Shown here: one piece after another, positions 1-5,215 of the stretch
Layout of the letters: each line of letters opens with the position of its first letter
How positions within the stretch are numbered: the first letter of the stretch is position 1
Assembly (NCBI GenBank): GCA_964609245.1
Contig: CAZSSB010000079.1
Span: forward strand, 1 to 7,331
DNA from: JAFGCY01 sp964609245
GTDB taxonomy: Bacteria; 4484-113; JAFGCY01
Length of the DNA stretch: 7,331 nucleotides
Direction: 5' to 3'
Translations under genes and position numbers: made by a program
The notes under the pieces: model-generated
Seen by the model: only the letters and a program-made list of their open reading frames with translations
The model's database searches: none
What the model was told of the DNA's origin: nothing

Positions 1-211
1 ACACCGCGTTGGCCTGACCCGTGGGCGCCGCCGCGACCGCCTTCGCCGGGTCGATTCCCAGTCGCTCGAACTCGGCCTCCAGTGCCGCCCGCAGCTCGTC
101 CGGGCCGGGTGCGGCATGTGCATCACCCTGGTGCATACTCGGCGCACTGCCGCGACCACTACAGCCTGACACGAGCAGCATTACGCAGATGATGACTGCA
201 CTTCGGACCAC
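1..211 (-). CDS. Putative secreted lipoprotein, N-terminal part only (runs off left edge)
   Basis: The visible 70 codons begin with a short lipoprotein signal: Arg3, a hydrophobic run (AVIICVMLLV) and a lipobox LVSGC, with the lipidated Cys at residue 17 (bases 161-163). The mature chain starts C-S-G-R-G, which with Ser at +2 would favour outer-membrane sorting if the cell follows the enterobacterial rule. It continues as a Gly/Ser/His-rich linker and then an alanine-rich, charged, probably helical stretch (PDELRAALEAEFERLGIDP). No family is recognised, and the C-terminal function lies outside the window. GTG at 211 was chosen because it gives a compact signal peptide and lies 8 bases after a TANNNT box. 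GTG at 229 in the same frame, which would put Cys at residue 23, is the alternative. Neither has a Shine-Dalgarno sequence. The gene is divergent from pyrE across the hairpin region. The lipoprotein call is fairly sure; the start is not. Confidence 0.68.
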   Translation of the reverse strand, partial: MVRSAVIICVMLLVSGCSGRGSAPSMHQGDAHAAPGPDELRAALEAEFERLGIDPAKAVAAAPTGQANAV

Positions 212-219
212 GTACCGGG

Positions 220-225
220 AGTGTA
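220..225 (-). promoter_or_regulatory. Candidate -10 box (TACACT) for a leaderless lipoprotein mRNA
   Basis: Read on the minus strand, TACACT fits the TANNNT form of a -10 box and ends 8 bases before GTG 211. There is no purine-rich ribosome site in between. I see no convincing -35 box. The call rests on position and on the similar arrangement in front of pyrE. Confidence 0.3.
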
Positions 226-235
226 ACACGAAAGC

Positions 236-277
236 AGTGGTCAGTGGGCAGGACTCTGGAATCGGTGGTCGGTGGTC
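236..277 (+). repeat. Degenerate heptamer repeat, two pairs with 28-base period
   Basis: AGTGGTC (236-242) is followed directly by AGTGGGC (243-249), and 28 bases after the first comes GGTGGTC (264-270) followed directly by GGTGGTC (271-277). Each pair is followed by AGG. The consensus unit is RGTGGKC. This looks like remains of a simple-sequence or tandem repeat between the lipoprotein start and the hairpin units. No function can be assigned. Confidence 0.5.
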
Positions 278-285
278 AGGGATTC

Positions 286-343
286 GGTAGGCGCGGATCT
301 CATCCGCGCATTCGACGCGCCGCGCACAAGATGCGCGGCTACC
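286..343. repeat. REPIN/BIME-like unit 1: GTAG, hairpin, linker, hairpin, CTAC
   Basis: The unit is bounded by GGTAG (286-290) and CTACC (339-343). Hairpin 1 has the stem GCGCGGAT (291-298) paired with ATCCGCGC (302-309) across a 3-base loop. Hairpin 2 has the stem GCCGCGCA (319-326) paired with TGCGCGGC (332-339) across a 5-base loop. Both stems are perfect 8-mers. REP elements mobilised by RAYT (TnpA-REP) transposases typically consist of a GTAG tetranucleotide next to a palindrome, and two in inverted orientation form a BIME or REPIN; this unit has that layout. No RAYT gene is in the window, so membership of such a family is inferred from form alone. Confidence 0.6.
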
Positions 344-350
344 GGACGCA

Positions 351-419
351 CGTAGCGGCGGCCGTCCCGCCCCGGCGGGACCGCCGGATTGAATCGGCGA
401 CAGAGCCGTCGCCGCTACG
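351..419. repeat. REPIN/BIME-like unit 2: GTAG, hairpin, linker, hairpin, CTAC
   Basis: The ends are a perfect 10-base inverted repeat, CGTAGCGGCG (351-360) and CGCCGCTACG (410-419). Inside, hairpin 1 pairs GTCCCGCC (364-371) with GGCGGGAC (374-381), extended by CGGCG (356-360) with CGCCG (382-386) past a 3-base bulge. Hairpin 2 pairs CGGCGAC (395-401) with GTCGCCG (408-414). GTAG sits at 352-355 and CTAC at 415-418. It lies only 7 bases after unit 1, has the same design, and uses different stem sequences. Confidence 0.6.
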
Positions 420-464
420 GTCGAAGGCTAGGACCACACCCGGGCGGGGCGGCCACACACGCAC

Positions 465-547
465 GGTAGGCGGGGTTTCAACCCCGCGGCTGCGTTGCCC
501 CGCGCGGCTAATCAGGGGGCTTAAGCCCCGCCGCTGGCGGGGCTACC
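465..547. repeat. REPIN/BIME-like unit 3: GTAG, hairpin, linker, hairpin, CTAC
   Basis: The unit is bounded by GGTAG (465-469) and CTACC (543-547). Hairpin 1 pairs GCGGGGTT (470-477) with AACCCCGC (480-487). Hairpin 2 pairs AGCCCCGCC (524-532) with GGCGGGGCT (536-544) across a 3-base loop. A perfect 14-base palindrome, GGGGCTTAAGCCCC (516-529), overlaps the left arm of hairpin 2, so the two folds exclude each other. The linker is longer than in units 1 and 2. The unit ends about 35 bases before the proposed pyrE -10 box, so it lies just upstream of that promoter. There is no T-run, so it is not an obvious terminator. Confidence 0.6.
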
Positions 548-581
548 GGGGCCGCGCATTAGATGCACCGCACCCGCAGCG

Positions 582-589
582 TATAGAAT
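582..589 (+). promoter_or_regulatory. Candidate -10 box (TATAGAAT) for pyrE, possibly leaderless
   Basis: TATAGAAT contains TAGAAT (584-589), a TANNNT match ending 6 bases before the pyrE ATG. A weak -35-like TTAGAT (559-564) lies 17 bases before TATAGA. The distance to the ATG leaves almost no 5' untranslated region, and only a GAG at 591-593 could serve as a very weak ribosome site. This is the geometry of leaderless mRNAs in several bacterial phyla. Confidence 0.42.
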
Positions 590-595
590 AGAGCC

Positions 596-1123
596 ATGCA
601 GTACCACGACCGCGCCGAGTTGATCGACAAGATGAAGGAGATTGCCCTGCTGCGCGGCGAATTCACCCTGCGCAGCGGCAAAAAGAGCAACTGGTACTTC
701 GACAAGTACCGCTTCGAGGGCATCCCCTCCATCATGCGCAGCGTGGCGCACCACATGGCGCGGCTGATCCCGGCCGGCACGGACCGGCTGGCGGGCATCG
801 AGCTGGGGGGCATCCCGATGTGCACGGCGCTCTCGCTGGAGACCGACATCCCCAGCATGTTCATCCGCAAGAAGGCCAAGGAGCATGGCACTGCCGCCCA
901 GATCGAGGGCGTCTTTGAGAAGACCGACAACATCCTGGTGGTCGAGGACGTGGTCACCACCGGCGGCCAGGCGATCATCATGATCAAGCAGCTGCGCCAG
1001 GAGGGCCTCAACATCACCGGCGTGGTGGCGGTGCTCAATCGCAGCGAGGGCAGCAACGAGGCCTTCGAGGCCGAGAGCATCCCGTTCATGTCGCTGTTCA
1101 GCCGTGAGGACTTCGGCTTCTGA
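596..1123 (+). CDS. pyrE: Orotate phosphoribosyltransferase
   Basis: This cytoplasmic enzyme joins orotate to PRPP to give orotidine 5'-monophosphate and pyrophosphate, the fifth step of de novo pyrimidine synthesis. The 175-residue product is at the short end for the family. The N-terminal segment LRSGKKSNWYFDKYRFE (25-41) is the orotate-side motif, RKKAKEHGT (91-99) is the flexible catalytic loop with its Lys/His residues, and ILVVEDVVTTGGQAI (113-127) is the PRPP-binding signature with the paired acidic residues Glu117-Asp118. The start is well fixed because an in-frame TAG at 584-586 precedes ATG 596. There is no Shine-Dalgarno sequence, and a TANNNT box lies 6 bases upstream, so translation may be leaderless. 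The TGA stop directly abuts the ATG of the MFS gene, so the two probably form an operon. No other pyrimidine gene is visible. Confidence 0.95.
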   Translation: MQYHDRAELIDKMKEIALLRGEFTLRSGKKSNWYFDKYRFEGIPSIMRSVAHHMARLIPAGTDRLAGIELGGIPMCTALSLETDIPSMFIRKKAKEHGTAAQIEGVFEKTDNILVVEDVVTTGGQAIIMIKQLRQEGLNITGVVAVLNRSEGSNEAFEAESIPFMSLFSREDFGF

Positions 1124-2605
1124 ATGAAGCCCGACGCGCCCGCACAGCCTCCGCCGTGCTCACCCGCCGCCCGGGCCGGCCGCAGTCCGTGGCTGCTGTT
1201 CGCCGTGGTGCTGATCGGCAGTTTCCTCGGGCCGCTGTCGGGCAGCATCATCAACGTCGCCCTGCCCTCGATCGCCGCCGACTACGTGATCGACGTCCAG
1301 ACCGTCAAGTGGGTGGTGCTGATCTACCTGCTGGGCAGCGCCGCGCTGCTGCCGATCGTCGGCAAGTTCGGGCGCTGGCTGGGTGAAGCGCGCCAGTTCA
1401 CGGCCGGGCTGATGATCTTCACTCTCGCCGCCGCGGGCTGCGCGTTGGCGCCCCACGGCAGCATCGCCTGGCTGGTGGTCGGCCGCGGCGTACAGGCGGC
1501 GGGCGCCGCGCTGATGTTCGGGATGGGGCCGGCGCTGGTGACCAGGTTCATTCCCACCGAGCGGCGCAGTCTGGCCTTCGGCATCATCGGCAGCGTGGTG
1601 GCGGTGGCGCTGATCAGCGGGCCGCCGCTGGGCGTCGTGATCTGCGACCTGCTGGACTGGCGCTGGGTCTTCTGGGTCCAGGTGCTGGTGGCGGCGGCGG
1701 GCGCCGTGGCCGCGGCCTGCCTGCTGCCGGTGGACGAGCGTGACGGCGCGCCGGTGATCCCTGTCGCCAGCATCGCCGGCTGGTTCGCGCTGATGCTGGG
1801 CCTGGTCATGATCAGCGAGGCGTTCTCCAAGGGCCTGTGGATCGAGTATCTGCCGCTGACCGGCGCTCTGACCGCCGCCGGCATCGCGCTGTTCGCCTTC
1901 GCCGAGACGCGGCGCCACCGGCTGTTCGACTACGCGCTGTTTCGCTATCCCGCCTTCTGGCGCGGTGTGATCGGCTCGATCCTGCTCTACCTCGCCATCG
2001 CCGTGCTGATCCTGTTCATGCCGTTCTACCTCGAGGACTACCTCAGGCTCTCGACCGGCATGCGCGGCCTGTTGTTCTCGCTCAGTCCGCTGGCCACCGT
2101 CTTCGCCGGACCGGCCGCGGGACATCTGGCGGACCGCATCGGCTTCCGCGTGCCCGTCATCAGCGGGCTGGTGGTGGCGCTGTGCGGGCTGACGCTGATG
2201 GCCTGGGCGACCACCGTCGATCTGCTGTGGGCCTTCGGCCTCGGCTCGGCGGTGATGGGCGCCGGCACCGGCCTGTTCAGCGGACCGAACTTCTCGGCGA
2301 TGATGGGCTCGGTCAGCACGGCCCAGCGCAGCATCGCCTCGGGCATGAGCACCCTGACGCGCAACATCGGCTTCCTGGTGGGGACCAGCGTCGGCGCGCT
2401 CGGCTTCGGGCTGATGCTGGCCGCCTACGGCGGGCGCGAGCTGATGCTGGCGGCGCGCACGCAGCAGCTGGCGGAGGCGGTGCCCTACGACGCCTTCATC
2501 TACGCCTTCAGCCGCGCGCTCGGCATCAGTGCGGTGCTGATCGTGATCGCCCTGATCGTCAGCCTGGGATTCCCCAATCGGGTCCGGACGCCGGCGGCCG
2601 ACTAG
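1124..2605 (+). CDS. MFS transporter, DHA2 (EmrB/QacA-like) drug:H+ antiporter type
   Basis: This 493-residue inner-membrane protein has about 12-14 hydrophobic segments between residues 23 and 488, after a proline-rich polar tail. Family marks are INVALPSIA (43-51), the TM2 region WVVLIYLLGSAALLP (63-77), motif B VGRGVQAAGAALM (119-131, Arg121), the antiporter motif C GPPLGVVI (166-173) and WRWVFW (179-184). Motif A between TM2 and TM3 is degenerate (80-90, Arg84 where Asp is usual), while its counterpart in the second half, GHLADRIGFR (333-342, Asp337), is intact. The usual LD before the first helix motif reads LSG. Motif C suggests export, but the substrate cannot be told. The ATG directly follows the pyrE TGA; GAGGA at 1106-1110 is 13 bases away, rather far, so reinitiation after pyrE is likely. 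The link to pyrimidine metabolism is positional only. Confidence 0.88.
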   Translation: MKPDAPAQPPPCSPAARAGRSPWLLFAVVLIGSFLGPLSGSIINVALPSIAADYVIDVQTVKWVVLIYLLGSAALLPIVGKFGRWLGEARQFTAGLMIFTLAAAGCALAPHGSIAWLVVGRGVQAAGAALMFGMGPALVTRFIPTERRSLAFGIIGSVVAVALISGPPLGVVICDLLDWRWVFWVQVLVAAAGAVAAACLLPVDERDGAPVIPVASIAGWFALMLGLVMISEAFSKGLWIEYLPLTGALTAAGIALFAFAETRRHRLFDYALFRYPAFWRGVIGSILLYLAIAVLILFMPFYLEDYLRLSTGMRGLLFSLSPLATVFAGPAAGHLADRIGFRVPVISGLVVALCGLTLMAWATTVDLLWAFGLGSAVMGAGTGLFSGPNFSAMMGSVSTAQRSIASGMSTLTRNIGFLVGTSVGALGFGLMLAAYGGRELMLAARTQQLAEAVPYDAFIYAFSRALGISAVLIVIALIVSLGFPNRVRTPAAD

Positions 2606-2647
2606 GGCCGGGGGGAGATACTTGCAGGGCGGGCAAGCCCCCGATAG

Positions 2648-2679
2648 CAGGAAGCCGCGACGGGTGCCGCGGCTGCCTG
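2648..2679. terminator. Hairpin between convergent genes, possible bidirectional terminator
   Basis: The stem CAGG-A-AGCCGCG (2648-2659) pairs with CGCGGCT-G-CCTG (2668-2679): 11 base pairs with a single A/G mismatch and an 8-base loop. It lies in the 144-base gap between the MFS stop and the end of HtrA-like C, where both transcripts would end. Neither side has a real T-run, so it is not a textbook intrinsic terminator. A smaller hairpin (CTTGC 2621-2625 with GCAAG 2633-2637) and the palindrome CGGGGCCCCG (2729-2738) lie in the same gap. Confidence 0.38.
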
Positions 2680-2749
2680 TTAAGCGTCTACATTATAGCC
2701 CCGCCCGATCAGGGCCGCCATTTGGCGTCGGGGCCCCGGCTGCGCCGGC

Positions 2750-3994
2750 CTAGAAGTACTCGAAGCTGAACTCGTAGCTCAGGCCCGCGCCGCTGACGAA
2801 GGCGAACGAGCCGGGGTGCTGCCCGATTTCCACCTCAACCTTGAAGTAGTTGTAGTTGCGCAGCACGCCGAAGATGAAGACGTCGCCCCGCTCCGCCGTC
2901 GTCGTCATGATCTCCAGCTCCTCGATGCTCTTGAGCAGGCGGTAGGGGAACTTGACGACCTCTTCCTCGATGTCGTAGCCCTCGTAGGGGCGCCCGGGCT
3001 CGTTCTGGCCCTCCTGCACGACGTGCACCACCGTGACGTCCAGCAGCATGTCGCGGTCCAGCAGGCCGAACTCGCGCGCCGGCGATTCCAGCCACACGGA
3101 GTCCAGCAGCACGCCGGTATCCCAGTACTGGTCCGGAATGTCCATGTACATCTTGAGGTCGTCACCGACCTCGCGGTAGCCGCCGGTCAACGGGCTGATC
3201 GAGCCGCTGAACGGCTTGATGCCCAGCCAGGGGTGCCAGACCTCGCCCTCGGTCTCGGTCTCGTGCAGTTCGATCAGCTCGTCGGCCACGCGCTGCACCA
3301 GCCAGCCGGGGGTGAAAAACGTGGTGTTCTGCATCCCGCTGCCCGCGCGGTCGTGCATCCCGATCACCTGGCCCAGCTCGTTGAACAGCGGACAGCCCTG
3401 GTTGCCGGCGTTGATCGCGACGTCGCTCTGAATCACGTTCGGAATCAGAATGCGGTTGCGGTTGCGCATGTTGCGGATCGCGCTGATCACACCGCCGGTG
3501 GTCGTGCCGCCGAGGCCGCCGGAGTAGCCGATCGCCACCACCGGATCGCCCTGGTCGTAGGGATAGGTGTCGAGCAGCGGATCGTAGCGCCCGGAGACGA
3601 ACTTGACCGCCTCCAGCGGCTCCTCGCGCTCGACCTTGATCACGCCGATGCCGTAGTCCTCGTCGACGCCGATCACCTCGGCCTCCAGTTCCTCCTCCTC
3701 GCCCAGCCAGACGGTCAGGATGGTGGCCTCCTCGATGTTCTCGGCATCGGTGATGATGTAGCCGTTCTCGGTGTAGACGAAGCCGGTCAGGTACTCCGTC
3801 GCCAGTCGCGAGTAGGAACCCACGTCACCGAAGGCCCCCAGCCGGGTGGCGCCGTAGACCACGCGGTTGACGTCGATGGAGACCACGCTGTCGCCCACCA
3901 GATCAACGACCATCATTGCCGGAAAATTGCCCTGTGCCATAGCCGCGCCGCCGATCAGCAGGCTCACCAGCACAGCAATCGCTAACCTTTTCAT
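2750..3994 (-). CDS. Secreted HtrA/Deg-like pseudoprotease with PDZ-like region (protein C, all triad residues lost)
   Basis: This is the last gene of the proS unit, 414 residues. The signal peptide MKRLAIAVLVSLLIGGAAMAQ predicts export, with cleavage near Ala20. Residues 25-240 match a Deg trypsin-like core, but each triad position is changed. GYIITDAENIEEA (78-90) has Glu85 where the His of TNNHVV belongs; DYGIGVIKV (113-121) has Gly115 for Asp; INAGNQGCPL (194-203) has Gln199 for Ser in the NPGNSGGPL motif. The frame around these sites, including GGVISAIR (167-174), is well kept, so this looks like a maintained non-catalytic protein and not a decaying gene. A PDZ-like region follows (about 257-395; GVLLDSVWLESPAREFGLL at 294-312). 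The chain ends in EYF. ATG 3994 follows a strong AGGGAGGA at 3999-4006, which rules out a longer TTG start at 4012. It could act as scaffold, chaperone or regulator of protein A. Confidence 0.85.
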   Translation of the reverse strand: MKRLAIAVLVSLLIGGAAMAQGNFPAMMVVDLVGDSVVSIDVNRVVYGATRLGAFGDVGSYSRLATEYLTGFVYTENGYIITDAENIEEATILTVWLGEEEELEAEVIGVDEDYGIGVIKVEREEPLEAVKFVSGRYDPLLDTYPYDQGDPVVAIGYSGGLGGTTTGGVISAIRNMRNRNRILIPNVIQSDVAINAGNQGCPLFNELGQVIGMHDRAGSGMQNTTFFTPGWLVQRVADELIELHETETEGEVWHPWLGIKPFSGSISPLTGGYREVGDDLKMYMDIPDQYWDTGVLLDSVWLESPAREFGLLDRDMLLDVTVVHVVQEGQNEPGRPYEGYDIEEEVVKFPYRLLKSIEELEIMTTTAERGDVFIFGVLRNYNYFKVEVEIGQHPGSFAFVSGAGLSYEFSFEYF

Positions 3995-3998
3995 GCGG

Positions 3999-4006
3999 TC
4001 CTCCCT
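3999..4006 (-). promoter_or_regulatory. Strong ribosome binding site of HtrA-like C
   Basis: AGGGAGGA on the minus strand lies 4 bases before ATG 3994. It decides the start: an in-frame TTG at 4012 would place this site inside the coding region and add a charged segment before the signal peptide. Confidence 0.8.
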
Positions 4007-4018
4007 CGCCAATACACC

Positions 4019-5188
4019 TTACACCGAGAACTCCGCGTCATACTTGCGCTTGGGCCCCACTTCCGCGTAGATCCGCAGCTCCTGTCGCCCGCGCCGCACC
4101 ACGAATTCCATCGGTGCTCCGATTTCCTTGTCGAACACGTACAGCCTGACGTCCTCCGGCGAGGCAAACTCACGCCTGTCCACCTCCAGGATCACGTCAC
4201 CCTCCAGGAATCCGGCGCGCTCAGCGGGGCTGTCCCGCCGCACGCCGAAGACCTTGATCTCGTCGCCGCGATACTTGTCCGCGAACTCCACGTACTGCTC
4301 GGGGCCGCGGATGTACGACGGCATGATGATGTCCAGCCCCAGCCACGGCTTCTCGAAGGTGCCGGTGTCCAGGATCTGAAACACGAAGTCCTTGGCCAGG
4401 TTGATCGGCACGGCCCAGTTGTGGTTCTGCGCGATCGGACTGGCGCCGCCGTAGAAGTTGATGCCGATCACCTCGCCCCGCGAGTTGAACAGCGGCCCGC
4501 CGGAGTTGCCGGGATTGACCGGGACGCTGATCCGAAACGTGTAATCCAGATTGGTGCCGTACTGGAAGCCCAGGTCGCTCTGGTTCTGGCGCCAGATGCC
4601 CACCATGAAATCCAGCGGCGTATCGCGGCCGGCTACCACGTTGGTGGTCACCGTCTGCTTGAGCAGGAAGTCGTCCCAGGGGTCGGAGCGGTTGGTGTTG
4701 ACCCCCTCCATCGTGCCGGGGTTGCCCATCGCGATCCCCATCTCGCCGATCTGCACCTGGTCGCTGTCACCCAGCACCACCGGCACGATCGAGCGCTCGC
4801 TCATCGGCAGATCCCGCTCATCGGGAATACCCATGATGCGCAGCAGCGCCACGTCGATCCCCGGCTCCGTCGCGATCAGTTCGGCGCGGTAGGTCGAGCC
4901 GTCCCAGAACCGCACCTGCGAGACCGAGCTGCTGCCGCTGACGTGATGGTTGGTGATCGCGTAGGCCTGGCCCGTCTCGTAGTCGACCTCGAAGACGAAG
5001 CCGCTGCCGCCGCCGGCCCAGGCCGCCGCCACCGGGCTGGCGATCGAGACCCCCATCACGCGGATCACGCCCCGCTCGACTTGGTCGACGATCTCCGAGG
5101 TGCTCATGGTTGGCGCGGACTGCGCCGACGCCGGGACTGTCAGGCCCAGCACCAGCATCAGAGCGACTGTTGTCCGCAATACTGTCAT
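4019..5188 (-). CDS. HtrA/Deg-family secreted serine protease, intact triad, PDZ domain (protein A)
   Basis: This 389-residue envelope serine endopeptidase is the only one of the three paralogues with a full catalytic triad. The signal peptide runs MTVLRTTVALMLVLGLTVPASA, cleaved after Ala22. In the trypsin-like core, AITNHHVSG (77-85) gives His82, GIDVALLRI (110-118) gives Asp112, and VNPGNSGGPLF (224-234) gives Ser229 with its oxyanion loop. GNPGTMEG (155-162) corresponds to the family's GNP-G-EG turn. Between that turn and the Ser motif is a longer, unusual loop (about 164-220, including a WRQNQSDLGFQYG stretch), where family members normally read GIVSA-R; it may shape substrate entry or activation. 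A PDZ domain covers about 295-370 (VRRDSPAERAGFLEGDVILEVD, carboxylate-loop region). The C-terminus ends in FSV. Known relatives degrade or refold damaged envelope proteins. No clear Shine-Dalgarno sequence precedes the ATG, unlike both neighbours. It lies 27 bases after B and 24 before C. Confidence 0.9.
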   Translation of the reverse strand: MTVLRTTVALMLVLGLTVPASAQSAPTMSTSEIVDQVERGVIRVMGVSIASPVAAAWAGGGSGFVFEVDYETGQAYAITNHHVSGSSSVSQVRFWDGSTYRAELIATEPGIDVALLRIMGIPDERDLPMSERSIVPVVLGDSDQVQIGEMGIAMGNPGTMEGVNTNRSDPWDDFLLKQTVTTNVVAGRDTPLDFMVGIWRQNQSDLGFQYGTNLDYTFRISVPVNPGNSGGPLFNSRGEVIGINFYGGASPIAQNHNWAVPINLAKDFVFQILDTGTFEKPWLGLDIIMPSYIRGPEQYVEFADKYRGDEIKVFGVRRDSPAERAGFLEGDVILEVDRREFASPEDVRLYVFDKEIGAPMEFVVRRGRQELRIYAEVGPKRKYDAEFSV

Positions 5189-5215
5189 CGTCTTGACGGT
5201 GTCAGTCCGGCGATC

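Larger units (their letters stand above)
212..595. other. Non-coding region between divergent genes, packed with palindromes
   Basis: These 384 bases separate the lipoprotein start from pyrE. They hold, in order, a heptamer repeat, two hairpin units 7 bases apart, a 45-base GC-rich spacer (420-464) with nothing recognisable, a third hairpin unit, and a short pyrE promoter region. Open frames here show no protein-like composition and no start signal, so I see no gene. Both flanking promoters must lie at the edges of this region. Confidence 0.75.

Noticed and set aside
286..547. CRISPR array
   Set aside because: The palindromic units differ in sequence and length, with spacers of 7 and 45 bases; there are no identical direct repeats and no cas genes.
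465..547. Intrinsic terminator in unit 3
   Set aside because: No T-run follows on either strand, and no gene ends there.
244..591. Plus-strand open frame through the hairpin region
   Set aside because: It is dominated by Arg/Pro/Gly codons from palindromic GC-rich repeats, and has no plausible start signal.
559..1254. Minus-strand open frame opposite pyrE
   Set aside because: Antisense to a well-recognised enzyme and lacking any motif or ribosome site.
1160..2125. Minus-strand open frame opposite the MFS gene
   Set aside because: Strongly Gln/His/Arg/Gly-rich antisense frame with no domain; the plus strand has clear MFS motifs.
2692..2697. Perfect TATAAT on the minus strand between the convergent genes
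   Set aside because: It points into the 3' end of the MFS gene, has no -35 at the right distance (TGGCGG), and no gene follows; probably chance.
2816..3985. Long plus-strand open frame (389 codons) opposite protein C
   Set aside because: Composition is that of a shadow frame (His, Asp, Val, Gln repeats). The minus strand has a signal peptide, ribosome site and Deg core.
3995..4012. TTG start at 4012 for protein C
   Set aside because: It would include the ribosome site in the coding sequence and put charged residues ahead of a good signal peptide; ATG 3994 is better.
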